Source: Labilibaculum sp. K2S
GTDB taxonomy: Bacteria; Bacteroidota; Bacteroidia; Bacteroidales; Marinifilaceae
DNA length: 64,000 nt
Assembly (NCBI RefSeq): GCF_030372765.1
Contig: NZ_JAUCMW010000009.1
Span: 112,215 to 176,214, forward strand
Reading direction: 5' to 3'
This document shows positions 48,642-57,207 of this stretch, in pieces. Under the pieces are notes generated by a model. That model was not told the DNA's origin. It did not search any database and saw only the letters and a list, made by a program, of their open reading frames with translations. Both the position numbers and the translations under genes were made by a program. The first letter of the stretch is position 1, and each line of letters starts with the position of its first letter.

Positions 48642-50507
48642 ATGAGAATTTTAAAGAAGTACTTACCTATTGTATTCCTTGTTCTGGTTTTCTGTTTTAA
48701 GGGACTTTCCTCTAACCAGAAAGATATCCTGGTATTAAATTCCTATCACAATGGCTTAAGCTGGACCGACTCCATCGTATCGAGTATCAAGCGAGAACTT
48801 TCAACGGAATCATCCTATTCTGTTTACATAGAGGATATGGATACAAAAAGGTATTTCTCGCAAAACTATTTGAATGTACTTGCCAATTTTTACAAGGAAA
48901 AATATAAGGAAAAAAAAATCGACCTAATTATATCAACAGACAACAACGCTTACGATTTTTTGTTGAAATACAAGGATCAGGTCTTTGGCTCAGTACCTGT
49001 ATTGTTTTGTGGTTTGAACTCAATTATTGGCATTCCGAAAGGATATAGCGGAGTTTTCGAAAATATGAATTTTTGTTCTACCATTCATCTCATTAAGAAA
49101 AATCACCCAAAGTTTTCAGAACTTGTTATCGTCAGCGACAAAACCACCACAGGAAAAGTCATGGCACAATTGGTTGAAAATGACATCAAAAACATGAAAA
49201 AACTGATTCGCTACAGAATCATTCAACCTGATAACATGCAGCATCTTCAAAGAGAACTCTCCTCGTTGGATGAAAATTCGATTGTTTTATATCTGCTTTA
49301 CAATAGAGACTCTGAAGGGAAGTATTATACGTACGAAAATAGTTTTAGAGAAGTAATACCTTATTGCAAGGTGCCAATTTACAGTATTTGGGATTTTTAC
49401 ATGGATCAAGGCGCTGTTGGGGGCTCATTAATTACCGGTAGAAATCAAGGAAAACAAGTTTCCGAAATGGCAAAACGAGTCCTTTCAGGTACTCGTATAG
49501 ATGACATTCCTTCCCAGAAGGCAAAATACGAGAATTGTTTTGACTACAAACAACTAAAACATTTTAATATAGACAGATCGAAACTCCCTAAAGATTCCCG
49601 AATTATAAATGAACCATCCAATTTTGTCCGCGAAAATAAAGAAATTGTTATTCTAACCCTAACAGTATTGATTCTACTGACAGTTATTATCATTGTGATG
49701 ACGGTTAATATGCATTTACGGAAGGTTCGTGCTCAAAAAGAAAAAGCTCATTTGCTGGAAATAAAAGCCAATCATGAAGAACTGAAAATTGCTAAGGAAG
49801 CTGCTGAGGAATCAAGTAGGCTGAAATCGGCATTTTTGGCTAATATGTCGCACGAAATCCGAACTCCAATGAATGCAATTTTAGGCTTTACGGATCTTTT
49901 AGCCACTGATGATGTAGTAAAAGAAAAACGTACCCGTTTTATCTCAATTATTCAAAGAAATACGAAACACTTGCTTCGCTTAATTAGTGATATATTGGAC
50001 ATCTCAAAAATTGAGACCAATCAATTAAAGATTGTAAAAAATAAATGCATACTGGATAATCTGTTCGTAAATCTGAATGAAATCTACGAAACCATATTGG
50101 ACTTGCATGATAATAAAAAACTTTCCATTATAACCACAATCCCCGATGATAAAAGCATCACTGAATTCAATACTGACACAATGCGTTTGGTTCAAATTTT
50201 CAACAACCTGATCGAAAATTCAATAAAGTTTACCAGCATAGGAACAATTGAAATTGGATATGATATTAAAGGAGACTTCCTGCGGTTTTTTGTGAAAGAT
50301 ACAGGAATAGGGATATCTGAAGACAAACAAAAAATTATTTTCGACCGTTTTCGGCAGGCTGATTTAAATGCAGATACAAGGAGATATGGAGGTACCGGAT
50401 TGGGATTGGCAATTAGTAAAAGCCTCGTCGAATTATTAGGAGGCGAAATCTGGTTTACCTCGAAACTTGATGAAGGAACTACCTTTTACTTCACCATTCC
50501 ATTCTAA
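48642..50507 (+). CDS. Sensor histidine kinase with periplasmic ABC-substrate-binding-like domain
   Basis: A membrane sensor of 621 residues. After a signal segment (MRILKKYLPIVFLVLVFCFK) comes a periplasmic part of about 310 residues resembling the ABC_sub_bind family (ILVLNSYHNGLSWTDSIVSS, VPVLFCGLNS, YSIWDFYMDQGAVGGSLITG). A single membrane segment (IVILTLTVLILLTVIIIVMTV) leads to a coiled coil, then the kinase: H-box FLANMSHEIRTPMNAILGFT, N-box FNNLIENSIKFT, G1 FVKDTGIGIS and G2 GGTGLGLAISKSLVELLGGE. There is no receiver domain and no response regulator nearby, so its partner and ligand are unknown. Confidence 0.9.
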   Translation: MRILKKYLPIVFLVLVFCFKGLSSNQKDILVLNSYHNGLSWTDSIVSSIKRELSTESSYSVYIEDMDTKRYFSQNYLNVLANFYKEKYKEKKIDLIISTDNNAYDFLLKYKDQVFGSVPVLFCGLNSIIGIPKGYSGVFENMNFCSTIHLIKKNHPKFSELVIVSDKTTTGKVMAQLVENDIKNMKKLIRYRIIQPDNMQHLQRELSSLDENSIVLYLLYNRDSEGKYYTYENSFREVIPYCKVPIYSIWDFYMDQGAVGGSLITGRNQGKQVSEMAKRVLSGTRIDDIPSQKAKYENCFDYKQLKHFNIDRSKLPKDSRIINEPSNFVRENKEIVILTLTVLILLTVIIIVMTVNMHLRKVRAQKEKAHLLEIKANHEELKIAKEAAEESSRLKSAFLANMSHEIRTPMNAILGFTDLLATDDVVKEKRTRFISIIQRNTKHLLRLISDILDISKIETNQLKIVKNKCILDNLFVNLNEIYETILDLHDNKKLSIITTIPDDKSITEFNTDTMRLVQIFNNLIENSIKFTSIGTIEIGYDIKGDFLRFFVKDTGIGISEDKQKIIFDRFRQADLNADTRRYGGTGLGLAISKSLVELLGGEIWFTSKLDEGTTFYFTIPF

Positions 50508-50513
50508 AAATAA

Positions 50514-50535
50514 AGGCGGACATCTCTGTCCGCCT
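50514..50535. terminator. Hairpin between convergent kinase and porin genes
   Basis: AGGCGGACA (50514-50522) pairs perfectly with TGTCCGCCT (50527-50535). T residues follow on the minus strand (TTTATTTTT), so it mainly terminates the porin gene. Confidence 0.8.
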
Positions 50536-50558
50536 GCTATATCTTAATCAATTTCTTC

Positions 50559-51812
50559 TTAAAAGAAATAGTACAAACCTACCGAAATTCTAGTATTTCC
50601 TACCCAATGAGTATTCTCAACTTCTGCTTTCTCAGTAATGTCGCCATAAGCAGCCGCAGTATATTCTACCTCAAGCTCCATTTTTAAATTCTCGAAACGT
50701 TTCGAAACCCGTGGTGCAATGCGATACAATTCTCCAATGTCACTTCCCCGGCTATAAATCATACTTGTAATAACCTTATCATCAGCACCCATATTTTTTG
50801 AATAACCGGCATGTAAGGCCAACTCAAAATTATTTTTAATGTAAGAAACATCAGCCCATGTTCCTAAAACCTTTATTCCTGTATAACTGGCCTCGTTGGT
50901 CATAGGATTTAAACTTTTCGCTGCATATCCACCTAACATTAACACATCGGTTAAGTTGGTTCCATAAGTAGTTTGAGTCTTAAAAGTAATTGGTTTTAAA
51001 TTCAACTTATAATATGCAACCAATGCCCACGAAGAAAGTGTTTCATCATTCTTCCATCTCATTAAATCATTTCCAGAACCAGTTGTACTTGTTAAAGATG
51101 GTTTGATATTTTTAAACTCGGCACTAAGTCCCAGCAGATGTTTTCCTACATAATAATGAACCTGTCCTTGAAGAATAGGTAATCCTGAATTTCTTAGATA
51201 CTTATTACTCGCTCCGTCGGGGCCTGTACTTGTGTAATCACGCTCCGAAGAAATAGCAGCCAACAATTTCCAATGCTCTGTTCTGTAAGTTAAACGCATC
51301 TGAGGATTACGTGCAAATGCTTTAAATGGTAATCCGGCATTGGCACCAACAGTCTCTGGGAATACTTCATCTACGAATAAAGGAGACCATGTTTGTCCAA
51401 TCAACAGGGAAGTCTTCCCCCAATTTAAATTCACATAAGCGTGACGTAAACGCATTCCATTGACATCCGATTCAGCATTGCCGATAAACTCAGCTTCCAA
51501 TAAACCGTTGGTCTTCGCTCCTAAAATTTCCGGACCTGTAATCTTTGCATTTACACGCGACTGAATAACAGCCAAATTATAAACACCGCCTTTGTTCATG
51601 TCCTTTCCGGCAGCATCCAAATCTTCATCTTGTGGGTAAAGTAATATGAATCCCTCCCGGGCACTAACCGTCTGACGGGTATCGTAGGTAAATAAAGAGT
51701 GCACATAGCCTCCAAATTTAACAGAAATCTCTTGTTTTTTCTCTTGTGCTTTACCTGTAGGAATGCCAACACAAAAAAGCATTAAAAGTAGTAGGTAGTT
51801 AATTTGTTTCAT
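50559..51812 (-). CDS. DcaP-like outer-membrane porin
   Basis: A 417-residue exported protein, signal peptide MKQINYLLLLMLFCVGIPTG, then a beta-barrel composition: alternating strands with aromatic ends such as KFGGYVHSLFTYDTRQ, KTNGLLEAEFIGNAESDVNG, MRLRHAYVNLNWGKTSLLIG and EVEYTAAAYGD, ending in TRISVGLYYFF with the C-terminal aromatic residue of outer-membrane proteins. The GQTWSPLFVDEVFPETVG region matches the DcaP trimeric porin family. A perfect -7 promoter box lies 25 bases upstream and rules out the longer frame to 51917. Substrate unknown. Confidence 0.82.
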   Translation of the reverse strand: MKQINYLLLLMLFCVGIPTGKAQEKKQEISVKFGGYVHSLFTYDTRQTVSAREGFILLYPQDEDLDAAGKDMNKGGVYNLAVIQSRVNAKITGPEILGAKTNGLLEAEFIGNAESDVNGMRLRHAYVNLNWGKTSLLIGQTWSPLFVDEVFPETVGANAGLPFKAFARNPQMRLTYRTEHWKLLAAISSERDYTSTGPDGASNKYLRNSGLPILQGQVHYYVGKHLLGLSAEFKNIKPSLTSTTGSGNDLMRWKNDETLSSWALVAYYKLNLKPITFKTQTTYGTNLTDVLMLGGYAAKSLNPMTNEASYTGIKVLGTWADVSYIKNNFELALHAGYSKNMGADDKVITSMIYSRGSDIGELYRIAPRVSKRFENLKMELEVEYTAAAYGDITEKAEVENTHWVGNTRISVGLYYFF

Positions 51813-51836
51813 AGATCTTATTAGTTTTTTGCACCG

Positions 51837-51844
51837 CAAAGATA
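51837..51844 (-). promoter_or_regulatory. -7 promoter box of the porin gene
   Basis: Reads TATCTTTG on the minus strand, a perfect TAnnTTTG. Transcription would start about 18 bases before ATG 51812. The -33 TTG is poor. Confidence 0.55.
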
Positions 51845-51956
51845 TACAGGAATATTCGTTTCTAAGGATATTATAAAACAGCTTTTCATTCACGTATCCA
51901 GAACAAAAGAACATCAAAATAAAATCACAGAAACAACTATTTATCAGATAGATCTA

Positions 51957-52574
51957 TCAATACTCCTGATAAACAATTAACGGACCTCCTTCAAATTCAA
52001 TTCGGAAACTGTCCCCCATCGATTCATTTAGGGTTCCTTGATTCATCAACTCCAGCTTTTGCTCTGTTAATGCATATCGTAAGTTGGCTGTAGAAATTAG
52101 AGTCTCCGTGTTTGGAGAAAATATTGAAACTTGCTGACGAGTGTAACTGTCGAAGTTTTTTGAACGAAGAATAGGTGTAAAACAACCATAATTGGTAAGC
52201 ATTTTCACACGAATTTTTTTTGCGTATTGCGGCAGTAAAAACACATTTCCAATCATATGATCGTCACGCTGTCCGGTTGCTCCAACAATAATAACTTGAG
52301 AAAATTTATTTTCCAGGCACCAATTAATGGCTTTGGTTAAATCATTACTATCCTGATTGGCAAAATGGTGAATGATATCGCGGTATTTCCATTTCATTTC
52401 CGGATTTAAAGAATCCAGATCACCTACAATTGCGAAAGGCTCAATTCCCGCTTCATCCAATTTATTGATTGCACCATCGCAGCAAACAATATATTTTGAG
52501 GATTTTAATTCGTTTAAAGGAATTTTGTGTATAGGGAATGAGCCATTAGCCAGAATTACCGCTTTCTTTTGCAT
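51957..52574 (-). CDS. thiN: Thiamine pyrophosphokinase
   Basis: Converts thiamine to thiamine diphosphate with ATP. The 205-residue protein shows AVILANGSFPIHKIPLNELK, YIVCCDGAINKLDEAGIEPFAIVGDLDSL (the DGA and GDLDS motifs), HHFANQDSNDLTKAINW with the acidic D..DLTKA motif, and IIVGATGQRDDHMIGNVFLL. The C-terminal domain carries SIFSPNTETLIS. It is the last gene of the thiamine uptake operon, and pairs with the thiamine transporters for trapping imported thiamine. Confidence 0.9.
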   Translation of the reverse strand: MQKKAVILANGSFPIHKIPLNELKSSKYIVCCDGAINKLDEAGIEPFAIVGDLDSLNPEMKWKYRDIIHHFANQDSNDLTKAINWCLENKFSQVIIVGATGQRDDHMIGNVFLLPQYAKKIRVKMLTNYGCFTPILRSKNFDSYTRQQVSIFSPNTETLISTANLRYALTEQKLELMNQGTLNESMGDSFRIEFEGGPLIVYQEY

Positions 52575-52625
52575 GCTTATTAATCTAAATCTTTCAGAAT
52601 TTGAATTTTACAAACACAAAAGTAA

Positions 52626-53216
52626 CTATTCATGGGAAATTGCTTCAGTATAAAGCATATCTTTTTTCCATTGGATATATCCCACCACCGCCAAAACAGT
52701 ATAAAAGAAGAAAAGAACAGAGGTTGGATACAGTCCTTTATAGATATACAAGCCCAAAGAAACCGCATTTACAATTACCCAAACCAGCCATTGTTCCAAT
52801 ATTTTCCGCGCCAGCATCCAGGTAGCAACAATACCCAAGGCTGTTGTGAAAGCATCCCAATATGGAATAGAAGCATCAGTATAGGCCACCAATATATACG
52901 AGATAACAGCATAGATTAACATACTGACTCCAAAAAGAATCAAAAATAATTCCTTGGATAATTTAATGACCGGAAGTTCTTTTTGACCAGCTTCTTTCGA
53001 CCAAACAATCCAACCGTAAATACTAATAAATACATAGTAGAATTGAAGAGACATGTCTGCATACAACTTGGCAATAAAAAACACATAGATGTACATTGCA
53101 GAGGTGAGCAAACCCACAGGCCACAACCATTTATTCTGCTTGATTTCAAGATAAAGAAAGATTAAACCGGCAATGGTCCCAATTATTTCAATAATATTAT
53201 CAACAATCCAATTCAT
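52626..53216 (-). CDS. PnuC-family thiamine transporter (PnuT-like)
   Basis: An inner-membrane facilitator of 196 residues with about seven membrane segments. Family signs are WLWPVGLLTSAMYIYVFFIAKLYADMSLQFYYVFISIYGW near the N-terminus and TALGIVATWMLARKILEQWLVWVIVNAVSLGLYIYKGLYPTSVLFFFYTVLAVVGYIQWKK at the end. PnuC itself carries nicotinamide riboside. Here the gene sits between a TPP-riboswitch-controlled receptor and a thiamine pyrophosphokinase, the arrangement known for PnuT in Bacteroides, so thiamine is the likely substrate. Confidence 0.88.
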   Translation of the reverse strand: MNWIVDNIIEIIGTIAGLIFLYLEIKQNKWLWPVGLLTSAMYIYVFFIAKLYADMSLQFYYVFISIYGWIVWSKEAGQKELPVIKLSKELFLILFGVSMLIYAVISYILVAYTDASIPYWDAFTTALGIVATWMLARKILEQWLVWVIVNAVSLGLYIYKGLYPTSVLFFFYTVLAVVGYIQWKKDMLYTEAISHE

Positions 53217-53236
53217 TTATGAAGCATATTAAAAAA

Positions 53237-53271
53237 AACACCAGATTCTATGCAAGATAGAAACCGGTGTT
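53237..53271 (-). terminator. Hairpin between the TonB receptor and pnuT
   Basis: AACACC..TTCTAT (from 53237) pairs with ATAGAA..GGTGTT (to 53271), with few mismatches. On the minus strand it is followed by eight T. It may end most receptor transcripts and let a fraction read through into pnuT and thiN. Confidence 0.75.
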
Positions 53272-53286
53272 CTGTATATCAAATAA

Positions 53287-55725
53287 TTAAAATCTAAATG
53301 TTAATCCTGCCATGAAATTTGTTCCTGCCTGAGGGAAATATGCTTTCCAAGTTCCAGGAGTCCCATCTAAACCCTCGTTGTGTTCACCATAAGCATTGTT
53401 CTCATATTCTTTATCAAACAAATTATTGATCTGAACATTGAAAGCAATTTCTTTCATCCATTTTGGTTGAACGGTGTACTCGAAGCGTAGGTTGTTTACT
53501 AAATAAGCATCAATTTTACGATCATCGTTTGATGTGTTATCGAAAAACTGCTCGCCTACATATTTGCTAATAAAGCTAACACCCAACCCTTTTGCAGGAG
53601 TCCAACTTAGAATACTGCTACCCACTACTTTCGGAGAATAACTGATATCAGTCTCACCTAGCTTTATAGCTTTCACATCAACTTCATGCCAATTTTCATC
53701 AATCACACCTACATAATCTGTAAAATCTTTAATCTTATTTCGACTTAAAGTCAGATTAGCATCCCACTTCAAATTAGGAAGAAGCTGCACACCTCCAATA
53801 AACTCAATGCCGGCACGATAACTCTTATCAACATTCGTCATAATTGCAGAACCTACATTATTCCTTTCACCAGTTGCAACCAACTGATCATGATAATACA
53901 TGTAGTAAATATTTACCCCAAATGTCGCTTTCGCAGATTTAAAATTATAACCTAATTCATAATCAAATAAAGACTCTGAACTTGGTAATTTTGTAATGTC
54001 TTCTTTAGCATCCTTAAAGTTAGTACGTGTTGGCTCACGATGAGCCAAACCAAAAGATAGGTAGACATTATTTCTATCGTTAATTGTATAAAACAATCCC
54101 ATTTTAGGATTGAAGAAATCAAATTTATGATCTTGAACCAATGGCTTCAAATCATCATCAATTCCATCCATCTCGTACGAAATATGACGATACTGAACAT
54201 CACCATATGCATTCAATTGATCACTCAATTCAAGATTGACTTTTGCAAAAGCATTGTAGTCTGTTTTTTTACCATTATTTAAATACCACTGGTAATCATT
54301 TATTATACCACCATTTTTGGCCCAAAGTATATTTCCAAAATGATCTCCATCATAATGATTCCAAGCACCACCTAATGAAGCATCTACACTGTTCTTCTTA
54401 TAATTTAAAGAATATGTAAATCCATAAAAGTCATTCTTCAGCCATTTTTGACGAGTTAAATCTGTAGTACTTACCTCTTCTGCGCCATACTTTGGATTAC
54501 TTAACCCATATTCTGCATAGCTTTCATCCGCCTTGTATTGCTCATAAAACCCTTTCCCCTTGGTGTAATGCAAAGCTGCATTCATATTCAAAGCTGAATT
54601 CAACTCCTGAGAATAAAACAACTGGTAATGAGTCTGCTTGTAATTATCGGTTTGATTATCGTAGAATTTCGTATTGCCATCTTTATCCTTATACTTCCCA
54701 GCTGGGTTGTATTTTCTACCTTTGCCATCCATATCATCATTTCCCCACCAGGAAATACCTGTTTTCTGATCGCCACTCATCACATTAAATTTCACCATGC
54801 TTTTTTCTGTATAGTAAGTTCCACTAACAAAAAAAGATTCGTGATCCGAAAATGCACGATCAACAAAACCATCTGATTTTAAACGGGAATAACGAGCATC
54901 AAAACTAAACTTGCCATCAATTAGTCCAGTTCCTACTTTTACCGTATTCCTAAACGTATTATAAGAACCTGCAACACTTTGCACCTCTGCATAAGGATCA
55001 GCATTAATAGTTTCTGTCTGAAAATTAATGGTAGCACCAAAAGCAGCAGAACCATTAGTTGATGTTCCTACTCCCCGTTGAATTTGAATGTTATTTACCG
55101 AAGACGAAAAATCGGGCATATTTACCCAAAAAACACCTTGTGATTCTGAATCATTCAAAGGAACACCATTAATCGTTACATTAATGCGGGTAGCATCTGT
55201 TCCTCGAATTCTCAAGGAAGAATAACCAACACCATTACCTGATTCTGAAGCCTCAACCAATGAAGGCGTTAAACTTAACTGATAAGGAATATCTTGTCCT
55301 GTATTCTGCCTTTTTACATCATCCCCGGAGAGATTTGTAACAGCAACCGGAACCTTATTCCCCGCACGGGTAGCAGCAACAAGAACCTCATCGGCCATAA
55401 TGGCAGATGCTTCCAAATTAAAGTCAATTTCTTCTGACTTACTCAGCTTCACTTCTTTTTGAGCACTTTCATAACCCAAAAATGAAACCACAAAACTGTA
55501 GTTTCCTTCTTTTAAATTCTGAAACCTGTATGTACCATTCGAACTGGCAACGGTTCCTAAATAAGTTCCTTTTACTGCGATTGTGGCACCCGGGAGTGCT
55601 TTTCCTGCTTGATCGGTAACTTTACCAGTTAAGGTAAGTTGAGAGAATCCGATAAAACATACAAATTGCAATAAAATTAACACTGCTGCTCTGCACAAAA
55701 CACAGTTCATCTTTCTTGTAAACAT
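53287..55725 (-). CDS. TonB-dependent outer-membrane receptor, probably for thiamine
   Basis: An 812-residue receptor. Signal peptide, then a carboxypeptidase-regulatory-like domain (LTGKVTDQAGKALPGATIAV, residues about 30-115), a plug with EVLVAATRAGNKVPVAVTNLS, VGYSSLRIRGTDATRINVTI and INNIQIQRGVGTS, and a C-terminal beta-barrel that ends in NFMAGLTFRF. The TPP riboswitch lies directly upstream and thiamine genes downstream, so thiamine uptake is the probable role, as for the Bacteroides thetaiotaomicron outer-membrane thiamine receptor. The substrate is inferred from context. Confidence 0.9.
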   Translation of the reverse strand: MFTRKMNCVLCRAAVLILLQFVCFIGFSQLTLTGKVTDQAGKALPGATIAVKGTYLGTVASSNGTYRFQNLKEGNYSFVVSFLGYESAQKEVKLSKSEEIDFNLEASAIMADEVLVAATRAGNKVPVAVTNLSGDDVKRQNTGQDIPYQLSLTPSLVEASESGNGVGYSSLRIRGTDATRINVTINGVPLNDSESQGVFWVNMPDFSSSVNNIQIQRGVGTSTNGSAAFGATINFQTETINADPYAEVQSVAGSYNTFRNTVKVGTGLIDGKFSFDARYSRLKSDGFVDRAFSDHESFFVSGTYYTEKSMVKFNVMSGDQKTGISWWGNDDMDGKGRKYNPAGKYKDKDGNTKFYDNQTDNYKQTHYQLFYSQELNSALNMNAALHYTKGKGFYEQYKADESYAEYGLSNPKYGAEEVSTTDLTRQKWLKNDFYGFTYSLNYKKNSVDASLGGAWNHYDGDHFGNILWAKNGGIINDYQWYLNNGKKTDYNAFAKVNLELSDQLNAYGDVQYRHISYEMDGIDDDLKPLVQDHKFDFFNPKMGLFYTINDRNNVYLSFGLAHREPTRTNFKDAKEDITKLPSSESLFDYELGYNFKSAKATFGVNIYYMYYHDQLVATGERNNVGSAIMTNVDKSYRAGIEFIGGVQLLPNLKWDANLTLSRNKIKDFTDYVGVIDENWHEVDVKAIKLGETDISYSPKVVGSSILSWTPAKGLGVSFISKYVGEQFFDNTSNDDRKIDAYLVNNLRFEYTVQPKWMKEIAFNVQINNLFDKEYENNAYGEHNEGLDGTPGTWKAYFPQAGTNFMAGLTFRF

Positions 55726-55805
55726 TGTTTATAAGTTAAAACGTTAATAATATATTGCAATGAGGTTGTAAATAAGATCAGGTTGGCGAAAAGTTAATTC
55801 GCAAT

Positions 55806-55878
55806 TTTCCCTACGCCGGCATTATCCGGATCAGGTTTAAAGGGTATGATCTCAGCCTGTTATTTAAGGCACCCCACT
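55806..55878 (-). ncRNA. TPP riboswitch
   Basis: On the minus strand the THI-box is plain: GGGGTGCC, then GGCTGAGATCATACCC, AACCTGATCCGGATAATGCC and GGCGTAGGGAA, in the standard order and spacing. The thiamine-diphosphate-sensing helices are complete. It lies about 80 bases before the TonB receptor start and should lower expression of the thiamine operon when the vitamin is plentiful. Confidence 0.97.
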
Positions 55879-55890
55879 GTGATTTTGCGT

Positions 55891-55921
55891 CAAAGATAAT
55901 CGGAAATAGTTCAAAAACAAA
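55891..55921 (-). promoter_or_regulatory. Ideal Bacteroidota promoter for the thiamine operon
   Basis: On the minus strand TTTG (55918-55921), 19 bases, TATCTTTG (55891-55898). It matches the TTTG-N19-TAnnTTTG consensus exactly. Transcription would begin near 55884, just before the riboswitch. Confidence 0.85.
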
Positions 55922-55975
55922 AGAGCCGGCTAAATGCCGACTCTTTCTAAAACCTAAACTTTCATTTTTCCAACC

Positions 55976-56419
55976 CTATTTAATTGATTCAGGCGCACTA
56001 ACGCCCAAAACATCTTTTATCGCTTTTACAAATGTTTCTTTTGGTAAAGCTCCCTGTGCCATTGTTGGTTTGCCTCTAACAGGAATAAACAAAAAACTTG
56101 GTATACTTTTAATTCCAAATGCTCTGGAAACCATTGGTGATTTATCGGTGTCAACTTTGTAAATTTGAATGTCCTGGCCATATTCCTTTTGAAGCTCCTC
56201 AAGCACAGGCGCAACACGTTTACACGGACCACACCATGTTGCATAAAAATCAACGATTACAGGTTTATCCCCTTTAAAATTCCATTCTTTACTATTTGCA
56301 AAATCAAATACCTTTTCCTTAAAACTATTATCATCCAAGTGAATGACTTCATTTGCTGCCTGGGAAAATGCACTTAAGTTTATCATTGCTACAAACAATG
56401 CAAAAAATATTTTTTTCAT
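55976..56419 (-). CDS. Exported thioredoxin-like protein
   Basis: A 147-residue thioredoxin with a signal peptide (MKKIFFALFVAMINLSAFSQ). The active site is in VIVDFYATWCGPCKRVAPVL, followed by VDTDKSPMVSRAFGIKSIPSFLFIPV with the cis-Pro. It probably handles disulfides in the periplasm or acts in stress. It is a close paralogue of the cytoplasmic thioredoxin at 56655: both share FKEKVFDFANSKEWNFKGDKP-type N-termini and the ending MAQGALPKETFVKAI. Start 56419 gives the signal peptide; the frame to 56446 is unlikely. Confidence 0.93.
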   Translation of the reverse strand: MKKIFFALFVAMINLSAFSQAANEVIHLDDNSFKEKVFDFANSKEWNFKGDKPVIVDFYATWCGPCKRVAPVLEELQKEYGQDIQIYKVDTDKSPMVSRAFGIKSIPSFLFIPVRGKPTMAQGALPKETFVKAIKDVLGVSAPESIK

Positions 56420-56654
56420 GTGTCTAAATTTGTTTTTTATTGCCACATGGAACTCGCCAACTTAGTCATCCTCATGTGTGAGAAAAGTCTTCTCATGGCT
56501 CGTTTCATCTTTGTTTCTTTACAGAGGTAACCCAACAAAAGAACAACCCCTCGTTCAACTTCTTTTTTTATTATTACTCTCTTACAAAAATGATACTTTT
56601 TTCAGAACCATCATTATTATCCCGGAGCTTTAACAAAACTTTAAGTTTCAAACA

Positions 56655-57014
56655 TTATTTACCTACACCAAGAACCTCGGAAAACGCCTGCTTAAAGGAT
56701 TCTTTTGACATAGCACCCTGTGACATCTGTGGTTGGCCATCTGTAGGAATAAACAACAAAGACGGAATGCTTTGAATTCCAAACATTGATGCTAATTCAC
56801 GTTCTTTTTCTGTGTCAATCTTGTAAATATCCAGATTATCGCCATACTCTTCCTGTAATTCCTCTAAAATAGGAGCAACAGCTTTACATGGACCACACCA
56901 ATCCGCATAAAAATCAACCAAACAAGGTCGGTTACCTTCAAATTTCCAATCTTTATTTTGTTCGAAATTGAATACTTTCGCTTTAAATGTTTCTACTGTC
57001 AAATGTTCTACCAT
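56655..57014 (-). CDS. Cytoplasmic thioredoxin paralogue
   Basis: A 119-residue thioredoxin without signal peptide. Active site CGPC in LVDFYADWCGPCKAVAPILE, then KIDTEKERELASMFGIQSIPSLLFIPTDGQPQMSQGAMSKESF. It matches the exported protein of the next gene over much of its length, so the pair came from a duplication with gain or loss of a signal peptide. Start 57014 (MVEHLTVETF) seems right; ATG 57023 adds three residues. The stretch 56420-56654 separates the two and contains no further gene. Confidence 0.92.
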   Translation of the reverse strand: MVEHLTVETFKAKVFNFEQNKDWKFEGNRPCLVDFYADWCGPCKAVAPILEELQEEYGDNLDIYKIDTEKERELASMFGIQSIPSLLFIPTDGQPQMSQGAMSKESFKQAFSEVLGVGK

Positions 57015-57134
57015 AACCTTCAATATTAAAATAATACAATCATTTTACATGTATAAATATACATATTTATATCTTACAATTTGTATGCCAAATTCAAAAT
57101 TTGCTTGTTTTTATAGATTCCATCTAAATAATTG

Positions 57135-57142
57135 TAATTTTG
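57135..57142 (+). promoter_or_regulatory. -7 promoter box of the CCA-adding enzyme gene
   Basis: TAATTTTG matches TAnnTTTG and lies 66 bases before the presumed start. The -33 TTG is not well placed. Confidence 0.4.
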
Positions 57143-57207
57143 TCAGCGCAATGAATCAGGGATTTATGAATTTAGGCACCTGAAACACATGATTTAGAGT
57201 AAACTGT

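Noticed and set aside
51813..51917. Longer N-terminus of the porin
   Set aside because: It lacks a signal peptide at its start and includes the promoter box at 51837-51844.
54492..54876. Plus-strand frames within the TonB receptor gene
   Set aside because: They are shadows in the barrel region; they have no start context or motif.
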